A stretch of 64,000 nt of DNA from Isoperla grammatica (Eukaryota > Arthropoda > Insecta > Plecoptera > Perlodidae). The DNA is taken from assembly GCA_945910005.1 (NCBI GenBank), contig OX246745.1, forward strand, positions 7,914,765 to 7,978,764. The letters run 5' to 3'. This document shows positions 1-12,400 of the stretch, in pieces; the stretch's first letter is position 1, and each line of letters opens with the position of its first letter. Under the pieces are notes generated by a model. It was given only the letters and a program-made list of their open reading frames with translations, did not search any database and had not been told where the DNA came from. The position numbers and the translations under genes were made by a program.

Positions 1-313
1 CAAATGGGATGACGAATGTATATTTCTGTGGTATTTTCTATCTGCAGTGAATGTTCCTTCTTCGGTTTGTCGTCATATTTCCAGCCTGTCGTCTGCAGGC
101 TACTGGTCAGGTGTTAGTGGTACAGACCGTACAGTAACTAAGTGTTATCTTTTTTATTTAAATTGTTTCTTTTGAAGCAATTAAGGTGTTAAGTGGTGTA
201 TGCGAATTAAGTCATTTTGTGCTGGGTTTTCACCCTTTGAAATGACGAATTAGGACAGACAGGTTTAAGTGAAAGTGTAAAACGAGGGTTCTCGCCCCTC
301 AAGTGTCAAAAAC
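1..313 (+). promoter_or_regulatory. 5' flank and probable 5' UTR of the ARMC10-like gene
   Basis: This stretch lies directly upstream of the ATG at 314 and probably holds the 5' UTR and perhaps the promoter. The sequence before the ATG (AAAAACATGG) is a good start context, with A at -3 and G at +4. I see no clear TATA box or initiator, so the transcription start cannot be placed. Confidence 0.4.
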
Positions 314-449
314 ATGGCATCTTCAACAGGGGATAAAACAGTAAATAAAGTGGCATTGTGTTCGGCAATATTTGCTGGATTTGCCTATGTCGGATATTCG
401 GTGGTTCGAACGGCGTTTTGCCGAAAACTTGGAAGACGAGAGGGTGAAG
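314..449 (+). CDS. ARMC10-like exon 1: signal anchor
   Basis: The exon encodes residues 1-45 plus one base of codon 46. It carries the only membrane segment, residues 13-31 (VALCSAIFAGFAYVGYSVV), flanked by Lys residues before and Arg/Lys after. The donor is GAAG|GTAGTT at 450. The 46th codon is completed as GCG (Ala) by exon 2, and the frame continues without a stop. Confidence 0.82.
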
Positions 450-3400
450 GTAGTTGAAATCTTGAACATTTAAACCTATTTTGGGGTGCAGGACCCCCTC
501 CCTGTTACGGTAGGGTAGGGTATATTCTTCTTGGGAAAGGTAGGGAATATCTGAATATATGACACCAAAAGCCATACCGTTGTTTTGTACCCAATGAATA
601 TTAATAGTAGTTTTATGCCTAACTTGTTGTTTTATATAGGTCTAGTGGTCTACCCATTAATTGCCATTTCAGTACTATACTTTGTCTAATAAATATATGG
701 CGTAGGTCTATGTTAATTTTATACTATACAATCAATACCGGTATACTTTAGACTAAGAGGTATCATATATTTATAAACTAACTTTATAAACAAATAATTG
801 ATCAATGTCTAGTAAGTTGTAATTTACAGAATTGTCTTTAATTAAAGTACCTATTCGTTAATTAGCTTAGGCATCGTATTGGTAATTTAAAAACATTAAT
901 TCTTCTTACGTTTTGATTGTTTTGTTCTTTACGTTCAATAATCACGTGACGGTGGATAAACATCGAGACAATTAATCCATGCCTAAAAGATTCGAACCCA
1001 CGTCCCATAGAACAAGTGTTGCCAAGTCAAAACTTTGGGGCTTTAGATCCAAGTTCTACTCTGGGGGGGGGGGGGGTCGGGGGGGGGGATGAATTTTATA
1101 ATTTTCATTTATTTGCAGATCAGGAATGTAAGATTGATAAATAATCTAAAACGTCAAGGCGCTGAATGAATGAATGAATGAATGATGAATGAATGAAGGG
1201 TGGTAGTTTCTACCGAATGGAAAGAGGATTCTGCAATATCGGTATTTGGTTTGTTTGTAGTCACCCTATTAACTATAATTACCTTCGAATTTTGATTTCG
1301 CAAGAAATGGATGATTCGATAATATTTTGAAGCAGGTATTTCAATTTGGAACATAAAAGTACACAACACGTGTTACCAGTGCAACATATGCAATACCGGA
1401 ATGACCGCCAGTGCACGTCCTTTTAGCACTGTGTTTTTAGGCTCGATACGCCAGACACCTGCTTGCCATCATGAGCATCAATCAGCATTACGCCCCATAA
1501 CAACTTGCTAAATTTAAGAAGATATGTAATGTCACACTTGTTAGGTACTATTTTAGCTCAACGGTAAGACGCAAGCCTCTACTTCGGGAGGTCCACGGTT
1601 CGATTCCGGCCACCAGCAATCCTGACTGAAGGTTTTTCCGAAGTTATCCTCAGTCGTATAAGCGAATGCTGGGTGTAGCCCGAACCACAATTGTCGGCAT
1701 CGTGATCGTAATTTGGATCGGGATCGCAATCGTACATTTTCTCATGCTATATCATTACAACATTACGATTTAACTGTGAACAGCCCCCATAAGAACCAAT
1801 GCTAGTTAACTCTTTCACGACTTCCGGATCGGGATTGCAATCACAATTCGGAGGCAATTGTTTAAAATGTCAAGTGAAAGACTATAATGTTACCCATTAC
1901 CCTCGTAGCCTCTGCCTGATTAATTTTCTGTTAGAACCAGACCAGGCACAAACATAATAATTATTGGCAGAGGGCTTGTATTGATGTCCAAAATGAAATC
2001 AAATAACTCAATTTTCAATGAAATCTTGTTGTATCGACGTTTGAGAAGTTGGCAATTGATACCGTATTGTTTATTGTTGATCAGCAAAGTATTTTTTATT
2101 GAATATCACTTAGCGCTTTCATATGCAACATATGTACTGTATTCAATCAATCAATGGAGAGGAATGCACATGTGACATGACACTAGTGTTATTTTATAAA
2201 GGCATGCTCACAGGGACGTCGAAAGTCTATTTTTCTAGGAGGGCGAACTTTGCAGCTGTACTGATAAAATTATGATGGGTTTTTCACACAGTTATTGATT
2301 TGAAAATATTCTCCAGTGTTGGAGGTACATGAATTGGGGGTGTCTCCAGGGCAGTCTTCATATTTTGGAGCCTGAGGCCAAAACATTCTCGGGGACCCAC
2401 ATGGAGGCAGCGCGACTCAGGTGGGGTCTGGGGCATTGCAAAGCCCCTGCCGTCGGAGGCTCTTACGCCGCAGGTGGAAAATTTCTGGGTCCTGCATTAT
2501 GTCTGATGGCCTAAAACACGATTTCAGGCGAAATCTGGCCCTTAAAACGGTAAAATGAAAAGCAATTGCTATAATGAAAACTCCTTACGAGACGCGAGTT
2601 CGATCCCCTGTCCTAGCTATATAATCGTTAAATGCGAGTGTCGGTAGGGTGAAGTATGTCCATCGGCGTTGTATTTCTACGAATAAAATCAAAACGTTTT
2701 GAAGATGCTATATTTTTAAGAACCTTTAAGTAACATGTGGTTAATATCTGGTGCTTGATTAATTTATTCTCGGGGAGGTGGAAAAGCAGCCTTCGACAAT
2801 TTTGAGGATTTCCCCCCTAATAAAGCATTACACCATTCATTGATCTATCCACCTATGTCTGTCTGGATAATAGACTAGTGTCCAAAATAGCTTCTACCCG
2901 CCAGGTAATTGAATAGAATAGTATCAACATGTGATTGTGATTGACGTAGGTTATAATATGTTAATCAATAGCTACTTAAGTAGCCTATACCTATGCACCG
3001 TATCGAGTACATGGGATCGTCCGGGGAATAAATGTTATGAAATTGAATTGAATGTAATTGAAAAGTAACTAGAATGCATTTTTTGATTTTGCGTTGAAAT
3101 TTACTCCTCTACCGTTCCCTAATTTATTCTATCATGCACAGCACACAGGTAAATAGGAAGAATAATCAATTAATTAAATGATTTTATTTTAATCTTAATT
3201 GACGGACGTTGCGTCGGGATTACACCCAACTTTTTCACACAAAAAAAACAACAACAAAATTAAACGAAAGATGATCTTTAGCAACAATACAAATTCAAAG
3301 AATTGAAAAAAACTAAACAGAAAAATATTAAGTACGTATCTAAGAGTAATTAACTTTAAATGTTTAATAATAATAAATCTCTCGTCCGTGAAAGCCTTCA

Positions 3401-6400
3401 CAATTTATTGTAAATTTATTTTTTGTTAATATTTTGATTTCATTGTTTAATACTGTATTATAACCCGTCTCAGGTGGGGGAAGGGGGGGGGGGGGGCAGT
3501 GGGGTTACGGGCATTTTTAGTTATGACTGAGCTTCAGTACCTATCGCGTATTAATTTATTATAAATGATCATGTCATGCATATAAAATACTATTGAACAG
3601 CGAGATTGGTTGGCAGTAAGCTACATGCTATAGTGCTGAATATGTTATTACTTCGCCCTTGTCATGCGGACTCGCTAGGGGTCGTTGAAGAAGGTAATTT
3701 GTTAATTATGTAGAACCACCCTTGCAGACAATGTCAATAAATAAACTATTCCATTTGTTGTGTCCGTCTCGCGAAGTTGGTTCAGTTGCGTAGGACTGAA
3801 TGACCTGTTTTATAGGCGGTTTGGCGCACGCCCTAGTCCGCTCGTCTCGGAGGATCGATACGGGACGGGGTGCAAGTCTGCCCCCCCCCCCCTCCCACCC
3901 CCTCGCGTGTGCGTACACGTCCACGGCAACTTTTATAAAAGAAAATACCCCCTATATCACATAACTACCATCAAATAAAAAAAGTTAATTGTTGTGGATA
4001 TAATGAATGAATTGACTATGTCCCGGCCAACCGTCTCACCACAGATATAGAGACCCGTGGCTCCAGGAGGGTAGTTAGATCTCCCCCCCCCCCCCCCCCC
4101 CCCTCCACAACATTAACAGCCCGGCCGGACTTCAATTTCGTGTTGTAATTTGAGCTGTTTGCGACCCTAATTCAGCAATGAAATGCGGTATTAAGATTCT
4201 CCAACATTATTTACAGTCTGATCAGTAAATGTATCGAATTTTCGTGTACCTAATCAATCATAATCAACCATTTGTATGATCAGGAAGTAATTCTCAATCT
4301 CAAGGTTTTGTATGATAGCGGCGTCGGTGGTCGGGGTGGTGATCGCTCAAATTAATGGATGGGCGTTGCTGATTGGTTTGTTCCTTTATTGGTTTGTTTC
4401 TTTGTTATTCATCCGTGATGATGTCCCATCAAGACTATACCTTACTGATGCTTTCGTCACAGGCGACGGGTTCGTAGCCAATCAGCGATCGGTATTTGCG
4501 CGGGCTTGTCTCGGGCGGTTCGCTGGTTGGTTACGAGTGTCTCATCTGTGATGAAAGCGTCCGTAAAGTAGTCTTGGGTCAAGGATACCAACTTGATGAA
4601 ACTTGCATGAAGCATAGGTATCAACTATTTTGAAGTTTTGAGCAAATTGAAGATTTGCGTACGTATAAATGAATGAACCGAACAAATATGGCTCTTCAAA
4701 TTGTCTGCTTGATGCTGGGAAATGCATTGCATGGGCTCGCTTTCAATTACTATTGTTTGAGAAGAATGATTGCTATTATTTTCATTGAAGGTATCTCGCA
4801 GTGCTCCAACTCCAATTGCCTTGCCCAAGCTCTACTTTTGAAATTGATAAGTATAACGACTCAAGAAGTCGTCAAACAGCATTCATATCACTTTGGTCGT
4901 TGACTGCATGCATAGTTTTTTACGCATAGTAAAACCATGTGCAGATGATAGTTATTTATTGTTATTAATTTGTCAAACGATTTATTTTTTAATCCTTTTT
5001 GTGTACTTGGATCAATACACGAATAATAAGTAATACGGATTCCTAGCTCTTATTTAGTCAATTTATCTTATTTCGGCATTTGGAGGCGCCTTTACTAAAG
5101 TTGGTCTTCAGCCAAAACGTCTGAAGTCTAAAAAAACTCAGTTGCTGCATTCTTGGGCCTCATTGATGCACCAGTAGTCAGTACACTGTGGTAGCTGCCC
5201 CACTTGCCATATTAGGTACTGAGACTTGTTATCATCATTCTGACTTGAGAGACAAATCTGCTCTAACACATTTGGATCCAATGGATTCTGTGCTGGTGCA
5301 TCATGTCTGCAGTATGCTAATTATCTAGAAACTCTCGCAACGAGTCCTGACCAGTACTTTGGTCTACTGCTGGTCATAAAAGCGAAGCACGTCTATGCCA
5401 AATAGAACTCAAAAACAAGAAAAACATTTATCTCTCCTAAAGCTAATATGAGAGTTCAAAAAACGCTTTGCAACATATTTCGAATTTAGTTCCAGCTCGA
5501 ACAATCGATGCTAACTGTAGTCTTCTGGATAGGGTACTGATTTATCACTTTTTTAAAACAGATACCTACTTATTATATCGATGTAAAAATGTATTGCATT
5601 TATTGAGACCTAGATTAAAAATATTTATAGTTAGCCGGGCGGGCCCGGCTGGCTATCTAAATATTTTTAATCCCACTAATTAAGTAAGACTCCCACTAAT
5701 GCATATATCTGTACATGTCCGTAGATGAAGAGTATGTTACATTGGCAATCCCCATGAAATTGGTTGTTTTACCCCGAACGTCATGGCACAGTTGTATGTA
5801 GTATGACCCATGGAACAAACGAATAGCTTATCTACAAAAATTGTTTGCGTATAACATTCCATCGTTAAAATATGAAGAGTATAAAAGGATTACATTACCT
5901 TGAAGTATTTTCATTAGAAATCTATATATCGATTTGGAGAAGATTAGGGCAGGTTCAGATTGTCCCCTTGTGTCATGCAATTGCTACGTAGCATGTGAAA
6001 CGAAACGATGTTTGAGTTAATCGACTCCTCAATCAAGACTTCCCCAACAACAACAACAAACAATTTTGTTTTTCGAATAGAAGAAACTTTTAAAATGGCG
6101 AGGGTCATTAATTGGCTACTTCTATATTAAAACATCTATGATTTTATGATGGCGCGTATATTCAACATTGATTGTAAAATGGCAGTAAACAAAAGTATTC
6201 AGTCTATTCTACTACACAACATTTAATTAGTGTCAGTTTTCCGTGTTCATTATTTTTCCCGCCGGTACAAACACGTATCTGCACCGGCGGAAGAAAATAA
6301 TATGTACACCAACAACTTTATCACAGTTATACAGTTGATGTGTACAGTGTACACATGAAGCCGGAAAATTAAATCATCATAGAGCCGACATTCGTAAATT

Positions 6401-9400
6401 TTACTAAAGCTTTTCATTTTTCTCTTTCGACATGACATTGCGAAGGAATAGGTAAACAATTCCAATGGTTTGCGGTATAAATGTTTATTGGCAATTTATG
6501 AGCGACGTAAAAGGAACTGTGGAAGTGTCATTGTCATTGTGGTACCGTACACTCCACAGTCCACTCAGCTGAAGGTTACCATGACGGGCATAACTCGTGA
6601 GTCATGTTACGTATACTGAAGAAACCAACATTGCAAATTTCAAAACTTTTAGTCTAGTTCAGAATCGCATTTCCGTTCGATTTGTGAGGAGACCATTTTT
6701 TATGATTGGTTATTGTAGATGGGCACTAGAAAATAAGAAATTGCGAGTATATGTTTTTTTGAAAATTGGATTGTTGGACCCAAATTTGAATTTTGTTATT
6801 TTCATACTTGGGGCCATAACTTCTCCGAAATCAGTCTAATAACAAAACTTTTTTTATAAATGCTGCAAATGTCTATCTTTATGTCACTGAGTCATGAGTG
6901 AGTGGGTTAGTGTGATGTTAGAACAAGGGCTATCCTAGAGATTCCTCCCAACATTTGCCATATTCCGGTGCATGGTGGGAAGCGAACTTATGATCTCTCT
7001 CATTTGAGTTTGTTGTACCAGCACTAGGTCCCATCTGTCGGTGGGAACTAAGTTATTATGGCTGAAACCCAGCTACATTTAAATTGAGACAATGAATAGC
7101 CTGTTCCACTTACTCGCATTTGCTCCTATGATGGCGCAAATAAAACTGAGATGGTTGGTTTAGTTCATCACGCGTTGCGTTCTGCCGATCCCTCTTATAC
7201 GTATCCCCCCCAATTAATTACAATACAACCAATCAACATCACGCTAAGCTCTGGTACTGCGTTACCATTTCGTGGCTGCACCTCATAGCTCAGAGGTAGC
7301 ACGCAATACTCTTAATTCGGGAGATCGCCGATTCGATACCAACCACCGGCAAACCTGATGGAAGGTTTTGGCCCTAAGGGTTTTCTCCGCCACAAGGCGA
7401 ATGCTGATAATGAGTCCTTAACACACACACCCCTCGGACAATAACTTCGGTAATGCTTTCGTCATCAATCAATGACGTGTTTACGGTCCCGGCCAACCCG
7501 AGCAGGTATTTGAATTAGCCACGGCCGCTGGTTGGCTGCCGCTCACCCACCCGTGACGGAAGCAATACCGAAGTTGTTGTACATCTAAACACCGTAGCTA
7601 TAATCAGGGTGTGAATTGACGGGGGGGGGGGGGGATGGGGGGATATCCCCCCTCTGGTAATCTCATCCCTGGCTCTGTTTTACTGAAAGGTATGCCCGCC
7701 GGGGATGGCTAAATCCCCACCTCTGGATACCCATCTCATCTCATATCATATCAAGTGACTTGTTTTGTAACGTTGATAAATAATGCTTCAATTTACACAT
7801 ATATGTTCCTAGCCAGGAAGTGTTTGTACATTAATAAACCAAACCAATGGACTCTCAGATCGCTTCTAAGGCCATCTCAAGGTCAATAATACCCCCAAAA
7901 ATTTTGCCTCTGGGTCCCCTTATTGCCCACGCAAATACTATACTTGGGCACCCCCCCTCCTCTCCCAAGCCGTCAATTCGCACCCTGGCTATAATGAGTC
8001 ACTCATGTAAAGGGGCATATCAGGTGAAACGGTACAGTGTGCTGGTGCACCACAGTAACATGTTATCTGTGGTACGATCTCTACCCCTTCCCAACTCTGC
8101 TACTCTCCTTCAGAGACTGTTCCCAACTCTGCTACTCTCCTTCAGAGACTGTTCCCAACCCTGCTACTCTCCTTCAGAGACTTTTCCCAACTCTGCTACA
8201 GTTCCAAGTGTGACACGACCAACTCAGCCACGTTCCCAACTGTGACAAGATCAACTCTGCCCTGTCCAACTCATAATTCCGAACTATATTTCTCTATAGC
8301 TGTAGGTGACATTAGCATTTATAACATAATTTTTGAAAATAGCACTTGAAAGAAATTCCAGTATCCCATGTTAATTGATTTAGCATCAAGTACACAATAT
8401 AAAATGAACACAACTAATTTCATCCCACTCTTTTTGCTTCTAGCGTACCAAGACGAGCATCGACTATATTTCCGACGTCTATCCCAAACAACGCAAACGG
8501 ACGTCCTGCTAGGCAACTTAGATGTGAGCGGATCGGGAAAAGTTCTTTTACGTCCATTAACAGTCCAAGAGCGTATAAGAGATCTCAACTTGAGAGCGCG
8601 TATGTTCACGGATACGATGCTCGCTATTCAATGTGGTGGGGGTGGTCCCTCTCCCCGTCATAGTCCCGTGCCCGGACCTCGAAGTCTGCAGTGCTCTCCG
8701 TGGAGCTCCCCAAGAATCCTCAGCCCGGTGGACATACGACACTTCCTAGCCAGCAGATCTACGGAGAACTTGTCCGTCCTCGCCTGTCACGGTGAGATTG
8801 TGGGATCCCCCATGAGGAGAAGATGGACGCGGCGTTCGTTGAGGCGGACAGCCCAGAAGCATCGCAGCCCGGAAGGATTGAGGGAGACGGAAGAGGAGGC
8901 CAGAAAGGAGGCCGAACAGCTGTTACGTGACGGAGAAGAAGAGCTTCGGTTACGATTAGAAACTTTGGTCAACAGAGATAGGCAAGTTTTAAAGCCTGTA
9001 CTACAAATTTTAATTTTAGCATCAAGATGTAATTATGAGTCGGAATTTACTTGTGGTTTGTGACATGTCAATTTAATCTTAATTAGTTAGTAAATGTTTT
9101 TAAGCACAGTCGACCCTCATCAAACCAATCCCTGGTTTTCAAGCCAGTCTCAACTGCAATCCAGTTGTTCGTTTATTACTGCAAAGTATTACCACCCATC
9201 GCGATACATATTTGCAGAGCTATATACAAATGCAATGCATTTCATTCATGAATAGACCTCTCCCCACCAGTATTTTTCTGAAGAGCAATAATAACAACTT
9301 TCCCCAAAAATGTTCGAACTAGGCCTATCTCGGTTTCAGTTAATGTATTACCTAATAGCCATTATTTGTTATATCTGGGGTTTTAGTTAGCCTGGGCTCA

Positions 9401-12400
9401 ATTAGGATTGCTGCTCAGCAAGTAAAGTTTTCAGGCTTTTGATCAAACAAACATTTATCTTTACAAAGTGCCAGGTTGTGATACGACAACAAAAATATAC
9501 TTCTTCTTCTTCTTCTTCTTCTTCTCTTATGCCCGCAATTGGTCTATTCGGCCATCATGCGTTGTCGTGCTAACCAATAGAGACAGGACTCCCTCTGTAC
9601 ATATGTCATGCCATCTGGCATCGCGTCAAGTTCCCTCTTCATCCTTTCACAACCGAAAAGATGACGTCTATTCTGCTCTTCCTTACCACACAAGCTGCAC
9701 AAGCTTGACTCAGCCATTCCCACTCTGTGCAGATGTTTACCCAGTAAGTCATGCCCTGTGTCTAGTCTAAACTGAGCTGTTGAGACTTTTCTGTTCTTAT
9801 ATCTGGGTCGGTTTGTTTTTGTTGTTACTATCCTCTCCCATGGAAAAATATACTGGCGGTGGTCATGATTCCAATTATTCGCGATGATTAGCAAGTAGGT
9901 CAATACCATGCTAGCAAGTTGTCAAGTGTAATACGTTGATACAAATTAGAAGATGGTAAGAAATAGATAGTAAGACCTTAGTTTTTCTTTTTAGATTAGT
10001 AAATTAGAAACGTCGAGCGAGCACTAAATATGTTAAAATTTAAGCCCTGACTGGGACACAATTAGCCAATATTTATTATGCTCTACTTTACATTAGAAGC
10101 ATACTTATATTTGTCAAATTATAATAGCTAAATGAAGCCACACTGGATTTTTCAGACTTCACAACCTGATTATTTTCTTATGGCTTTTAGTCTGGGATGA
10201 CTGAAAGTAAAAAATTGCAAGCTGGAGGATTGATATTATTTCACTTTTTATTATATTGGAATGAGTATTTTCAAATGAGTTTGTTGTGACAATTTTTTGA
10301 AACTGAACAGTAGACCCTAACGCAAAAGCACAATTGAACAATATCTGCATAAAGTAAATGTATACCAGCCACTGTCACCGTTTACGATTCCATAGAAATA
10401 TATATGCAATATGTTAAATGTTGTTTCTTGTCAAAATTACACCTTTTTAACAGATATAGTGAATTTTTCTTGATACATACACATTACACTCTTGATGAAG
10501 TATTGTCATTCATTTTTTCCAATTATAATGCTGTCTTTCATATAGTTTATTAAATAGGTAGTTTAGTTTGATAGTTTTATTTCAAATGTGTAAAATACTT
10601 TTGACATAGGCCTACAGACCAGCTTTTGAAGTTAGTTCAATGTGAAAGATTGGCTCAAGAAATATGCTCTTTGAGGTTTTCCATTAATTATTATTACAAA
10701 CACTGGAAAAAACTTAAACAAATAAAATATGAGCTTGGCTGTTATTTTACAGAGATGTTTACTCAATAGGACAAAAGCTAGGTAGGCCTACCGGTAAATG
10801 TCTCAGATGTTTGCTCTTGAATGTAGAGTAGTTAAATGGGTTCATGGATGCGGAACAAAGAATTGCACAACATGCTTAGTATGTAATGACGTGATCTCCC
10901 TTCTGCGCGTATGGTGACATTATTATGTACTGTACTTCCTGCTGTTAAATTCACGTCCAATATTATTATGCAATGCATGACATGAAGGTATCGTAACTAA
11001 TACGTAGTCTTGTCCTATCAAAATGCAACAATGTTTGAATACAAATATATTCCAGGGTAATAACTTCCCATGAAGCCAAGAGTTTAGTGGCCCTCCTACA
11101 CAGCAATGATGAGCTGTTATTGGAGCGTACACTCACAACCATTGGAAATTGTGGTACCTTTTCTGCAAACCAGGTAAGAAAACGCAAGATTGACAATCCT
11201 TGATAATACATTCATTTTCTATGGTCTTGCAAATGTACGTGTAAAACGTAGTTGGTTATTTCTCTAAAATTAAACTTATTTTTACTATTTTTATCCAACA
11301 CCTATGAGTTATAACGTAATTTTAGCTTCCTGCTTTCATAGTTGATGTTTTTAGTATATCACTCTTATTTTAAGTCAAAAATACATTAACATTGCTCGTC
11401 GAGTCATTGTTTTCTAAACCAACATTACACATTAATTTTGCAAACCCTGGCAAGTAAACTTCTCAAGTATTTTATATTTAGTGTAAATACTCTGTTTCGA
11501 GTAGAAATCGGTTACTCAAAAATATCTTTGAGTGTAGGAGTTAGGCATTGAGTACTCTTTCTATGAACACGCATTGCACTGCACATATATTTACTACAGA
11601 GTGTAGAGGAGCATGCATATTATATGTAGAGGCTTTAAAAATTCAGAAAGTTTGTAACAAGTAATTCCTGCTTGGATAGGAGTGTCCAAATGTTATTTGT
11701 TTACCATGATACTAAGTCTTGTAACAAGCACTAAAGATGTACAGGCTATTATGTTTTAATAAATATCCGAACATTTTGTCATACGTATTTTAAATGATAA
11801 AAATACAAAAGTAAACCTATTTTTAGATTCACATTCACACTTTAAATGGAAACTGAACAAAATCTTTTTGATTTCATTGCAGGACATACTTAGGGAAGCA
11901 GGATGCTTGTACCGACTTCAGAATCTTCTCACCTATCCCAAAGTGAACGTTCAACTGTCAGCTATGAAAGCTTTGGGTAACCTTGCTCTTAATCAAGAAA
12001 ATCAAAAGGAACTCAAGGTAATTTCACAAACAAATAGTTTAAAAACATTAATGGATGTTTCTCCAATCCTGTTTAAAATTTCCTCTAATTACTCATTGTT
12101 AATTTTTACAGGAGGCTATACCACTTATGCTAGCATATGTTAACAGAAAGGATTACTCAGAAAAAATGGCATTGGCTGCTTTAGTGACACTGACTAACAT
12201 TGCTGTTCTCCCAGATTGGCATGACGAATTCTATCCTGTACTTCATCAGCTGAACAGCTTGGTGGACTCAGCTAGTCCCCAAATAAAACTACAGGTTCTC
12301 AAATTACTTGTTAATTTGTCCTGCAATGAAGATATGGTTCCCAGTCTCCTAGCTGCACAGGTAAAAAGGGCAAGCACTTGTACTTGTACAATTAATATTT

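Larger units (their letters stand above)
7270..8050 (+). repeat. tRNA-derived SINE, split by a MITE and a hAT element
   Basis: The SINE head starts near 7270 with TAGCTCAGAGGTAGCACGC and a degenerate B box GATTCGATACC. The body runs to CCTCGGACAATAACTTCGG. A MITE occupies 7443-7575 and a hAT element 7605-7987. The SINE tail resumes at 7996 with GGGGCATATCAGGTGAAAC, matching the tail GGGGCACATCAGGTAACGC of the intact copy near 59045. The SINE is therefore older than both inserts. Confidence 0.8.
450..8443 (+). other. ARMC10-like intron 1, repeat-filled
   Basis: This 8-kb intron runs from the GT at 450 to the acceptor TTTTTGCTTCTAG ending at 8443. It holds a SINE fragment near 1553, G-tracts near 1063 and 3483, a C21 tract at 4083, a fold-back MITE at 4425, a GC-rich hairpin at 5614, and a SINE at 7270 disrupted by a MITE and a hAT element. 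A 32-bp tandem repeat lies at 8088. The unlisted parts (about 1700-3400, 4600-5600 and 5700-7260) show no supportable coding sequence. Confidence 0.7.

Noticed and set aside
2329..2514. Small frame with GC-rich DNA near 2.3-2.5 kb
   Set aside because: The DNA resembles transposon-derived GC-rich sequence (AAAGCCCCTGCCGTCGGAGG), seen again near 28690 in degraded form; no protein family.
8368..8443. Upstream ATG for the exon at 8444
   Set aside because: The stretch before the acceptor at 8443 is intron. The phase match with the ATG exon at 314 and its membrane anchor explains the gene better.
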